A stretch of 64,000 nt of DNA, taken from assembly GCA_001560895.1 (NCBI GenBank), contig CP014326.1:2058001-2122000 (forward strand), given 5' to 3'. The DNA is from Streptococcus mitis (GTDB lineage Bacteria > Bacillota > Bacilli > Lactobacillales > Streptococcaceae). Under the pieces are notes generated by a model. It made no database searches and was not told the origin of the DNA. It saw only the letters and a program-made list of their open reading frames with translations. Position numbers and translations under genes: made by a program. Position 1 is the stretch's first letter; every line of letters begins with the position of its first letter. Below are positions 8,577-19,700 of the stretch, one piece after another.

Positions 8577-10673
8577 ATGAAACCACTACTTGAAACCATC
8601 GATACCCGCTTTGGAACTGCTAGCAAGCATGCCTTCTCTCGGGGAAATACCCTGCCCTACACAGGCGTACCTTTCGGGATGAATTATTTTGTGCCCCAAA
8701 CCAGTGACCAGGAGGGCTCTTGGTTTTTCGATCCGCATCTGCCCATCTTTCAGGGGATTCGATTAACCCACCAGCCCAGTCCTTGGATTGGGGACTACTC
8801 TTGGCTCCTCCTGACACCCGTCACAGGTCAACTAGGTGGAGACAGCCTCTTCCACCGCCAGTCTTCCTATGATAGGGATAAGGCCTCTTTCCAACCTCAT
8901 TATTTGAAGATTTTCTCCCTGCGCTATCAGATTGAAACCCAGCTCACACCGACTTGCTACGGTGCTTCTATTCGTTTGGAGCAAAAGCAAGACAAAGCCC
9001 TCTCCCTCTATCTTCACACAGCAGATGAACTGACCGTGGAGCAAGTAGATAAGCGGACTCTTGCCCTGCGACAAGAAGGTAAAACTGAGACCAATAAAAA
9101 TCCGCTAATAATGTTCACTGCCCTGCAAATGAACACGGATATTCTTGCTGTCAGCCAAGAAGACGGAGACTGGCGAATTGACTTAGCAAGTAGCCATGCT
9201 GAGATTCAGCTAGCGACTTCTTTCATCTCGCCTTCTCAAGCACTGCTTAATCTACCTCAAAAGGACTTTGATAGCTGTAAATCAAGTGCCCAAGCCGACT
9301 GGGAAAATCTCCTCCATCGTTTTGACGTTATCGATACAGGAGAGACTGACCGAACCTTCTTTGACCACTGCCTTTACAGACTCTTCCTCTTCCCACAGAC
9401 TTTTTATGAGGTTAATAAATCAGGGCAAGCCATCCACATGGATCTGGCAACTGGTACTGTCAAACCCGGTGTACTCTTTAGCAACAATGGCTTCTGGGAT
9501 ACCTTCCGCACCACCTTCCCCCTCTTTGCCCTTATCATACCAGAGCATTATCGTCTCCTTTTAGAAGGTTTTCTCAATAGCTACCGCGATACTGGTTTCC
9601 TTCCAAAATGGCTAGCTCCAGATGAACGTGGCATGATGCCTGGTACCCTTTTAGACGGTATTATCGCAGATAGCGCCTGCAAGGACATGGCTCCTGACTT
9701 GGAAGAAGAACTCCTTCAAGCCATGCTTGAAACAGCCACCAAGTCCGACCCTCTTGGCATCAATGGTCGCCACGGACTAGCCCAATACCAAGAACTAGGC
9801 TACCTCTCTACCGACCACCACGAAAGCGTCAGCCATACCCTAGACTATGCCTATAGTGATTTTTGCATCGCCAGCTGTGCCGAAAAACTTGGTCAGAATG
9901 ACATCGCGGAAACCTATAGGACTGCTTCACAAAATTACCGCCATCTATTTGATGCTGAAACAGGTTACATGCGAGCGCGTGATGCTCAAGGCAACTTCCG
10001 TCCTGACTTCTCTCCCTATAGCTGGGGACGTGATTATGCCGAATGCTCTGCCATCCAAGCAACTTTAGGCGTCCTCCACGATATCCCAGGCTCGATCCAG
10101 CTTATGGGTGGAAAAGAAGCCTTTAGCAACTATCTTTTGAAAATCTGTCAGGATGCTCCCCTCTTTGAGACGACTGGCTATGGTTACGAGATTCATGAAA
10201 TGAGCGAGATGGCTACTGCTCCTTTTGGACAAATAGGCATTTCCAACCAGCCGAGCTTCCACATTCCTTATCTCTTCCGCTACAGCAATTACCCTGACTA
10301 CACTGCCCTTCTCATCAAGACCTTGCGTCAGAAAGCCTTTCACCCAAGCTGGCAAGCCTATCCTGGCGATGAGGATAACGGCAGTCTCTCGGCCTGGTAC
10401 ATCTGGTCAGCTCTCGGATTTTATCCGACCTGTCCAGGAAAACCAAGCTATGACCTCGGAATCCCTATCTTTGACCACCTCCGTATCTACCTAGCTAAAG
10501 AAGGTAAATGGTTGAATATCCATGCCGAGCAAAACCACAGCCACTTCAACTTTGTAAAAGAATGCCGACTGGATAAGGTGCCAATATCTAGCATTCAACA
10601 TCAAGACCTTTTAAAAGCTGAACAGCTAACCTTCACCCTTAGCTGGTTACCAAGTCAGCTGTCCACTTCCTGA
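8577..10673 (+). CDS. GH92 alpha-1,2-mannosidase, calcium-dependent family
   Basis: 698 residues, divergent from the GH125 gene. Start follows AAAGGAAAG. The GH92 signatures are present: FSNNGFWDTFRTTFPLF at about residue 300, GMMPGTLLDG at about 350, and GDEDNGSLSAWYIWSALGFY near residue 600. No signal peptide is visible, which puts it in the cytoplasm with the other enzymes. GH92 enzymes of streptococci trim alpha-1,2 mannose of high-mannose glycans. A -10 TATAAT lies at 8545-8550 with no convincing -35, so the divergent promoter may be activator-dependent. Confidence 0.88.
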   Translation: MKPLLETIDTRFGTASKHAFSRGNTLPYTGVPFGMNYFVPQTSDQEGSWFFDPHLPIFQGIRLTHQPSPWIGDYSWLLLTPVTGQLGGDSLFHRQSSYDRDKASFQPHYLKIFSLRYQIETQLTPTCYGASIRLEQKQDKALSLYLHTADELTVEQVDKRTLALRQEGKTETNKNPLIMFTALQMNTDILAVSQEDGDWRIDLASSHAEIQLATSFISPSQALLNLPQKDFDSCKSSAQADWENLLHRFDVIDTGETDRTFFDHCLYRLFLFPQTFYEVNKSGQAIHMDLATGTVKPGVLFSNNGFWDTFRTTFPLFALIIPEHYRLLLEGFLNSYRDTGFLPKWLAPDERGMMPGTLLDGIIADSACKDMAPDLEEELLQAMLETATKSDPLGINGRHGLAQYQELGYLSTDHHESVSHTLDYAYSDFCIASCAEKLGQNDIAETYRTASQNYRHLFDAETGYMRARDAQGNFRPDFSPYSWGRDYAECSAIQATLGVLHDIPGSIQLMGGKEAFSNYLLKICQDAPLFETTGYGYEIHEMSEMATAPFGQIGISNQPSFHIPYLFRYSNYPDYTALLIKTLRQKAFHPSWQAYPGDEDNGSLSAWYIWSALGFYPTCPGKPSYDLGIPIFDHLRIYLAKEGKWLNIHAEQNHSHFNFVKECRLDKVPISSIQHQDLLKAEQLTFTLSWLPSQLSTS

Positions 10674-10678
10674 AATGC

Positions 10679-10716
10679 AAAAATCTCCTAGCAGGCTTTC
10701 CTGCTAGGAGATTTTC
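10679..10716. terminator. Bidirectional terminator between GH92 and the giant surface protein gene
   Basis: A perfect 14-bp stem (10682-10695 with 10700-10713) has a CTTT loop, with A-rich sequence on the left and T-rich on the right. It separates two converging genes and can serve both strands. Confidence 0.85.
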
Positions 10717-10786
10717 TTGTGAGAGGTACTTGTTTAAGCTTTAAAAATCGGATTTATCATCTGATAAGTATCAAACAATCTACCAA

Positions 10787-13700
10787 TTAAGCTTCTTCGT
10801 CATCTTTACGACGACGACCTGCAAGACCAAGACCAAGTAATGCACTTGCGGCTGCTGCTACCATAGCTACAGTAGAATCTGCTGTACCTGTATTTGGCAA
10901 TTCTTTAGCTGCTTTACGCGCATTTGCTTGTGCTGATGCTGCTTGAGTAGTAGCTGTATCTACAGCTGGTGTTTGAGCAGCTTGGTCGTTAGCTGGAGTT
11001 GCATGATCAGTTGATGAAGCAACTTTCGCCATAAAGCCTTCGATACGTTTAACCATTGCATCCACTTCTGCTTGACTTGCGTCTGCATTGGCAAATACTT
11101 TCTTAGCATCTGCTAATAATGCATTCGCTTCTTTTGCAGTTTCTGCATCAAGCTTAGCTGATTCTTTAACGATTAATTCATCTAATTGACGAATAGCACC
11201 TTCTAACTTCGCTTTATCCACTTTTGCATCAGTGTTAGTTGCTCCGTTATTGCCAGAAGTTCCGTTACCGTTACCACTGTTATTGCCGCCACCATTTGAT
11301 GGTACATATGGACGTTGTTTGAAGATATCTTTAGCTACGATTGTGTAAACTTTACCATCTTTAGTAATTACAGTTGCATTTCCTGCTTTGTCGAAGATAA
11401 CTTCTACTACATCAGCATTTGCTCCTTTAATCTTAGCTTTTGCAGCTTCTTTTTCTGCATCCGTTAAGTTATTGAAGTCTGCTACTGTTTCTTTTTCGAA
11501 GTCAACATTGATGTTTTCACCATTGTTCTTAGCTGCAACATCTTTAGCATCTTTAACTAATTGAGCTGCTGGAATTGTTGCTGTCTTACCTTCTGGGGTT
11601 GTAACTGTTGCGTTTCCTTTATCGTCTACTACTACAGTTGATCCTGGGTTGACTGCTTTAATTGATTCTTTAACTTTTTCAATTTCATCAGCTGTTAATT
11701 TAGCTTTATCTCCAACTAACACTCTAGTTGCTGGTGTGTTCACACCATTTTGTTGAGTTGGATCAGTTAATTTATCTTCTGGAATTACTAAGTCAAGTTC
11801 TGGGATTACTAATACTGTTCCATCACCTTTAGTAACGATTACATCACCTTTATCATTTACTACTACAGTTGATCCTGGGTTTACATCCTCTACTGCTTTC
11901 TTAACTTTTGCTTTTTCTTCATCTGTTAACTTAGCTGGATCTTTTACTACTGTCTTAGTTGCTGGTGTGTTTGCTCCATTTCCTGCATTTGCTTTACCTG
12001 CGTCTGCTGCTGACTTAGTTACATCTGCTGCTGGAATGGTTGCTGTTTTACCTTCTGGAGTTGTAACTGTTACGTTTCCTTTATCGTCTACTACAACTTT
12101 AGATCCTGGATTTACAGCTTTAACTTTGTCTTCGATTGCTTTCTTCTCAGCGTCTGTTAAGTTAGCTGGATCTTTAACTTCTACCTTAGCTGCTGGTGTG
12201 TTTACTGCATTTCCTGCATTTGCTTTACCTGCATCTGCTGCTGACTTAGTTACATCTGCTGCTGGAATGGTTGCTGTCTTACCTTCTGAGGTTGTGACTG
12301 TTGTGTTTCCTTTATCGTCTACTACAACTTTAGATCCTGGGTTTACATCCTCTACTGCTTTCTTAACTTTAGCTTTTTCTTCATCTGTTAATTTGGCTGG
12401 ATCTTTAACTTCTACCTTAGCTGCTGGTGTGTTTACTGCATTTCCTGCATTTGCTTTACCTGCGTCTGCTGGTGATTTAGTTAAGTCTGTTGTTGGAATT
12501 ACTACTACATCACCTTCTGAGGTTGTGACTGTTGCGTTTCCTTTATCGTCTACTACAACTTTAGATCCTGGGTTTACTGCCTCAATTGCTTCCTTAACTT
12601 TAGCTTTTTCTTCATCTGTTAATTTGGCTGGATCTTTAACTTCTACCTTAGCTGCTGGTGTGTTTACTGTATTTCCTGCATTTGCTTTAGCTGCGTCTGC
12701 TGGTGACTTAGTCAAGTCTGTTGCTGGAATTACGGCTGTCTTACCTTCTGGAGTTGTAACTGTCGCATTTCCTTTATCATCTACAACTACTGTTGCACCT
12801 GGGTTTACAGCTTTAACTTTATCTTCGATCGCTTTCTTCTCTTCTGGAGTTAAGTTAGCTGGATCTTTAACTGCTGTCTTATCTGCTGGTTTAACGATGT
12901 CGTTACCTGCATTTGGTTTAGTTGCAGTTTCTGGATCTTTCGTCAAGTCTGCTGCTGGAATTACGGCTGTCTTACCTTCTGGGGTTGTGACTGTCGCATT
13001 TCCTTTATCATCTACAACTACTGTTGCACCTGGGTTTACAGCTTTAACTTTATCTTCGATCGCTTTCTTCTCTTCTGGAGTTAAGTTAGCTGGATCTTTA
13101 ACTGCTGTCTTATCTGCTGGTTTAACGATGTCGTTACCTGCATTTGGTTTAGTTGCAGTTTCTGGATCTTTCGTCAAGTCTGCTGCTGGAATTACGGCTG
13201 TCTTACCTTCTGGGGTTGTGACTGTCGTATTTCCTTTATCATCTACAACTACTGTTGCACCTGGGTTTACAGCTTTAACTTTATCTTCGATCGCTTTCTT
13301 CTCTTCTGGAGTTAAGTTAGCTGGATCTTTAACTGCTGTCTTATCTGCTGGTTTAACGATGTCGTTGCCTGCATTTGGTTTAGTTGCAGCTTCTGGATCT
13401 TTCGTCAAGTCTGCTGCTGGAATTACGGCTGTCTTACCTTCTGGGGTTGTAACTGTCGCATTTCCTTTATCATCTACAACTACTGTTGCACCTGGGTTTA
13501 CAGCTTTAACTTTATCTTCGATCGCTTTCTTCTCTTCTGGAGTTAAGTTAGCTGGATTTTTAACTGCTGTCTTATCTGCTGGTTTAACGATGTCGTTGCC
13601 TGCATTTGGTTTAGTTGCAGCTTCTGAATCTTTTGTCAAATCTGTTGCTGGAATTACGGCTGTCTTACCTTCTGGGGTTGTAACTGTCGCATTTCCTTTA

Positions 13701-16700
13701 TCATCTACAACTACTGTTGCACCTGGGTTTACAGCTTTAACTTTATCTTCGATTGCTTTCTTCTCTTCTGGAGTTAAGTTAGCTGGATCTTTAACTGCTG
13801 TCTTATCTGCTGGTTTAACGATGTCGTTACCTGCATTTGGTTTCTTAGTATCTTCAACAGTACGTACTAATTCTTCTACAGGAATAACTTGTGTTTGACC
13901 ATCTGGAGTTGAAACTTTAGCATTTCCTTTGTCATCAACTACGACAATTGAGTTTGGATTTACAGCTTCAACTGCTGCTTTAATTTTCTCCTTCTCAGCA
14001 TCTGTCAACTTAGCTGGATCATTTACAACTACTTTATCCGCTGGTTTAACGATATCGTTTCCTGCTTTTGGATCATTTGCTGTAGCTGCAGTTTTCACTA
14101 CTTGCTCAGGAGTGATGATTTCTTTGTGCCCATCTGGAGTTGTAACAGTAACATTTCCATCTGCGTCTTGAGTAATTTCTTTAGCATCTGGATTTACTTT
14201 CTTAACAGCTTCTAAGACCTTAGCTTTTTCATCATCTGTTAAAGCACTTGGATTATTTACAAGAACTTTATCAGCCGGAATATTCACTTCACCTACAGCT
14301 TTAATAGCCGCTTTATCTGACTCTTCAATTCCATCAACAGCTTCTGATGTTTTAGCTGCATCTACAGATTTCTTAGCTTGATCTGCGATTGCATCTACTT
14401 GAGCTTTAAGATCTTCTTTAGCTTTAGGAGTTAAGTCTGTACGTGCATCAATTGCTTCTTTCTTAGCTTTTGCTTCATCTTCAATTGCTTTACGTGCATT
14501 TGGCTTATCTTCTACAACAGGTACAGATTTTTCGATTTCACCTTCAGCTTCTTCTTGAAGTTGCTTAACTTCTGCATCTGTTCCAGCTTTATCGATTTCT
14601 TTCTTAGCTCCTTCTGCTAGAGCTTTAGCTGCATCTGCTGCAACTTTCTTCTCGTCATCTGTAGCATCTGGAGTGTTAGCAATGTCTTCCAATTGTTTTG
14701 CTAATTTATCTTCGATGGCTTTCTTAGCTGCTGGTTTAGCTTTGGCTTCTGGATCTACAGCTTTAACATCTGCTACACCTTTATCTTTAGCACCATCTAC
14801 TGCTGTTTGAGCTTCTGCTGCTTTCTCTGGTGTTTCTGCGTTGCTTGGTTGAGCATCGATTGCATCTGTTGCTTCCTTAGCTTTCGCTTGAGCTTCTTCT
14901 TTGGCTTTAGCTTTCTCTTCATCTGTGAGGTCGTTACGGCCAGCGATTTCTGCTTCTTTCTTAGCTAATTCATCCGCTACTGCTTTCTTAGCTGCTTCTT
15001 TAGCTACTGGGTTAACTTTGGCGATTTCACCAGTACCAGCTTCCTTAGCTTTATCTACTTCCGCATTGCTTGGTGCTGCATCAATTGCTTCTTTAGCCTT
15101 ATCTGCTGCATCTTTAGCTGCATCTTTAGCTGCTTTCTTCTCGTCATCTGTCAAGTCTGTACGAGCGTCAATTGCTGCTTCCTTAGCTTTAAGAGCGTCA
15201 TCGATTGCTTTCTTAGCTGCTGGTTTAACTTTGGCTTCTGGATTGATTGCTTCAACTGCTCCAGTACCAGCTTCTTTAGCTTTATCTACTTCTGCATTGC
15301 TTGGTGCTGCATCAATTGCTTCTTTAGCCTTATCTGCTGCATCTTTAGCTGCATCTTTAGCTGCTTTCTTCTCGTCATCTGTCAAGTCTGTACGAGCGTC
15401 AATTGCTGCTTCCTTAGCTTTAAGAGCGTCATCGATTGATTGCTTAGCTTCTGGTTTCTTAGCCGCTGCTGGATTTACTGCTGTAACGTCTGCTACACCT
15501 TTATCTTTAGCACCATCTACTGCTGTTTGAGCTTCTGCTGCTTTCTCTGGTGTTTCTGCGTTGCTTGGTTGAGCATCGATTGCATCTGTTGCTTCCTTAG
15601 CTTTCGCTTGAGCTTCTTCTTTGGCTTTAGCTTTCTCTTCATCTGTGAGGTCGTTACGGCCAGCGATTTCTGCTTCTTTCTTAGCTAATTCATCCGCTAC
15701 TGCTTTCTTAGCTGCTTCTTTAGCTACTGGGTTAACTTTGGCGATTTCACCAGTACCAGCTTCTTTAGCTTTATCTACTTCTGCATTGCTTGGTGCTGCA
15801 TCAATTGCTTCTTTAGCCTTATCTGCTGCATCTTTAGCTGCATCTTTAGCTACTTTCTTCTCGTCATCTGTCAAGTCTGTACGAGCGTCAATTGCTGCTT
15901 CCTTAGCTTTAAGAGCGTCATCGATTGCTTTCTTAGCTTCTGGTTTAGCTTTGGCTTCTGGATTGATTGCTTCAACTGCTCCAGTACCAGCTTCTTTAGC
16001 TTTATCTACTTCCGCATCACTTGGTGCTGCATCAATTGCTTCTTTAGCTTTATCCGCTGCATCTTTAGCTGCATCTTTAGCTGCTTTCTTCTCGTCATCT
16101 GTCAAGTCTGTACGAGCGTCAATTGCTGCTTCCTTAGCTTTAAGAGCGTCATCGATTGCTTGCTTAGCTTCTGGTTTAGCTTTGGCTTCTGGATTGATTG
16201 CTTCAACTGCGCCAGTACCAGCTTCTTTAGCTTTATCTACTTCTGCATTGCTTGGTGCTGCATCAATTGCTTCTTTAGCTTTATCTGCTGCATCTTTAGC
16301 TGCATCTTTAGCTGCTTTCTTCTCGTCATCTGTCAAGTCTGTACGAGCGTCAATTGCTGCTTCCTTAGCTTTAAGAGCGTCATCGATTGCTTTCTTAGCT
16401 TCTGGTTTAACTTTGGCTTCTGGATTGATTGCTTCAACTGCTCCAGTACCAGCTTCTTTAGCTTTATCTACTTCCGCATCACTTGGTGCTGCATCAATTG
16501 CTTCTTTAGCTTTATCTGCTGCATCTTTAGCTGCATCTTTAGTTGCTTTCTTCTCGTCATCTGTCAAGTCTGTACGAGCGTCAATTGCTGCTTCCTTAGC
16601 TTTAAGAGCGTCATCGATTGCTTGCTTAGCTTCTGGTTTAGCTTTGGCTTCTGGATTTACTGCTGTAACGTCTGCTACACCTTTATCTTTAGCACCATCT

Positions 16701-19700
16701 ACTGCTGTTTGAGCTTCTGCTGCTTTCTCTGGTGTTTCTGCGTTGCTTGGTTGAGCATCGATTGCATCTGTTGCTTCCTTAGCTTTCGCTTGAGCTTCTT
16801 CTTTGGCTTTAGCTTTCTCTTCATCTGTGAGGTCGTTACGGCCAGCGATTTCTGCTTCTTTCTTAGCTAATTCATCCGCAACTGCTTTCTTAGCTGCTTC
16901 TTTAGCTACTGGGTTAACTTTGGCGATTTCACCAGTTCCTGCTTCTTTAGCTTTATCCAATGCTGCATCGTCTGTTGCTGCATCAATTGCTTCTTTAGCC
17001 TTATCTGCTGCATCTTTAGCTGCATCTTTAGCTGCTTTCTTCTCGTCATCTGTCAAGTCTGTACGAGCGTCAATTGCTGCTTCCTTAGCTTTAAGAGCGT
17101 CATCGATTGCTTTCTTAGCTTCTGGTTTAACTTTGGCTTCTGGATTGATTGCTTCAACTGCTCCAGTACCAGCTTCTTTAGCTTTATCTACTTCTGCATT
17201 GCTTGGTGCTGCATCAATTGCTTCTTTAGCTTTATCTGCTGCATCTTTAGCTGCATCTTTAGCTGCTTTCTTCTCGTCATCTGTCAAGTCTGTACGAGCG
17301 TCAATTGCTGCTTCCTTAGCTTTAAGAGCGTCATCGATTGCTTTCTTAGCTTCTGGTTTAACTTTGGCTTCTGGATTGATTGCTTCAACTGCGCCAGTAC
17401 CAGCTTCCTTAGCTTTATCTACTTCCGCATCACTTGGTGCTGCATCAATTGCTTCTTTAGCCTTATCTGCTGCATCTTTAGCTGCATCTTTAGCTGCTTT
17501 CTTCTCGTCATCTGTCAAGTCTGTACGAGCGTCAATTGCTGCTTCCTTAGCTTTAAGAGCGTCATCGATTGCTTTCTTAGCTTCTGGTTTAGCTTTGGCT
17601 TCTGGATTGATTGCTTCAACTGCTCCAGTACCAGCTTCCTTAGCTTTATCTACTTCCGCATCACTTGGTGCTGCATCAATTGCTTCTTTAGCTTTATCTG
17701 CTGCATCTTTAGCTGCATCTTTAGCTGCTTTCTTCTCGTCATCTGTCAAGTCTGTACGAGCGTCAATTGCTGCTTCCTTAGCTTTAAGAGCGTCATCGAT
17801 TGCTTTCTTAGCTTCTGGTTTCTTAGCCGCTGCTGGATTTACTGCTGTAACATCTGCTACACCTTTATCTTTAGCACCATCTACTGCTGTTTGAGCTTCT
17901 GCTGCTTTCTCTGGTGTTTCTGCGTTGCTTGGTTGAGCATCGATTGCATCTGTTGCTTCCTTAGCTTTCGCTTGAGCTTCTTCTTTGGCTTTAGCTTTCT
18001 CTTCATCTGTGAGGTCGTTACGGCCAGCGATTTCTGCTTCTTTAGCTTTCAATTCATCCGCAACTGCTTTCTTAGCTGCTTCTTTAGCTACTGGGTTAAC
18101 TTTGGCGATTTCACCAGTACCAGCTTCTTTAGCTTTATCTACTTCTGCATTGCTTGGTGCTGCATCAATTGCTTCTTTAGCCTTATCTGCTGCATCTTTA
18201 GCTGCATCTTTAGCTGCTTTCTTCTCGTCATCTGTCAAGTCTGTACGAGCGTCAATTGCTGCTTCCTTAGCTTTAAGAGCGTCATCGATTGCTTTCTTAG
18301 CTTCTGGTTTAACTTTGGCTTCTGGATTGATTGCTTCAACTGCGCCAGTACCAGCTTCCTTAGCTTTATCTACTTCTGCATTGCTTGGTGCTGCATCAAT
18401 TGCTTCTTTAGCCTTATCTGCTGCATCTTTAGCTGCATCTTTAGCTGCTTTCTTCTCGTCATCTGTCAAGTCTGTACGAGCGTCAATTGCTGCTTCCTTA
18501 GCTTTAAGAGCGTCATCGATTGCTTTCTTAGCTTCTGGTTTAGCTTTGGCTTCTGGATTGATTGCTTCAACTGCGCCAGTACCAGCTTCCTTAGCTTTAT
18601 CTACTTCCGCATTGCTTGGTGCTGCATCAATTGCTTCTTTAGCTTTATCTGCTGCATCTTTAGCTGCATCTTTAGCTACTTTCTTCTCGTCATCTGTCAA
18701 GTCTGTACGAGCGTCAATTGCTGCTTCCTTAGCTTTAAGAGCGTCATCGATTGCTTTCTTAGCTTCTGGTTTAACTTTGGCTTCTGGATTGATTGCTTCA
18801 ACTGCGCCAGTACCAGCTTCCTTAGCTTTATCTACTTCCGCATCACTTGGTGCTGCATCAATTGCTTCTTTAGCTTTATCCGCTGCTTCTTTAGCTGCAT
18901 CTTTAGCTGCTTTCTTCTCGTCATCTGTCAAGTCTGTACGAGCGTCAATTGCTGCTTCCTTAGCTTTAAGAGCGTCATCGATTGCTTTCTTAGCTTCTGG
19001 TTTCTTAGCCGCTGCTGGATTTACTGCTGTAACGTCTGCTACACCTTTATCTTTAGCACCATCTACTGCTGTTTGAGCTTCTGCTGCTTTCTCTGGTGTT
19101 GCTGCTACATCTGGTTGTTTTGCAATCTCTGCTAATTGTGCATCTGCAAGTTTCTTAGCTTCTGCTTTAGCTGCATCTTTCTCTTCATTTGTGAGATCGT
19201 CACGGCCAGCGATTTCTGCTTCTTTAGCTTTCAATGCATCAGCAATTGCTTTCTTAGCTTCTGCTTTCGCTACTGGAGTTACTGCTTCAACTGCTCCAGT
19301 ACCAGCTTCTTTAGCTTTATCTACTTCTGCATTGCTTGGTGCTGCATCAATTGCTTCTTTAGCTTTATCCGCTGCATCTTTAGCTGCATCTTTAGCTGCT
19401 TTCTTCTCGTCATCTGTCAAGTCTGTACGAGCGTCAATTGCTGCTTCCTTAGCTTTAAGAGCGTCATCGATTGCTTTCTTAGCTTCTGGTTTAGCTTTGG
19501 CTTCTGGATTGATTGCTTCAACTGCGCCAGTACCAGCTTCTTTAGCTTTATCTACTTCTGCATTGCTTGGTGCTACATCAATTGCTTCTTTAGCCTTATC
19601 TGCTGCATCTTTAGCTGCATCTTTAGCTGCTTTCTTCTCGTCATCTGTCAAGTCTGTACGAGCGTCAATTGCTGCTTCCTTAGCTTTAAGAGCGTCATCG

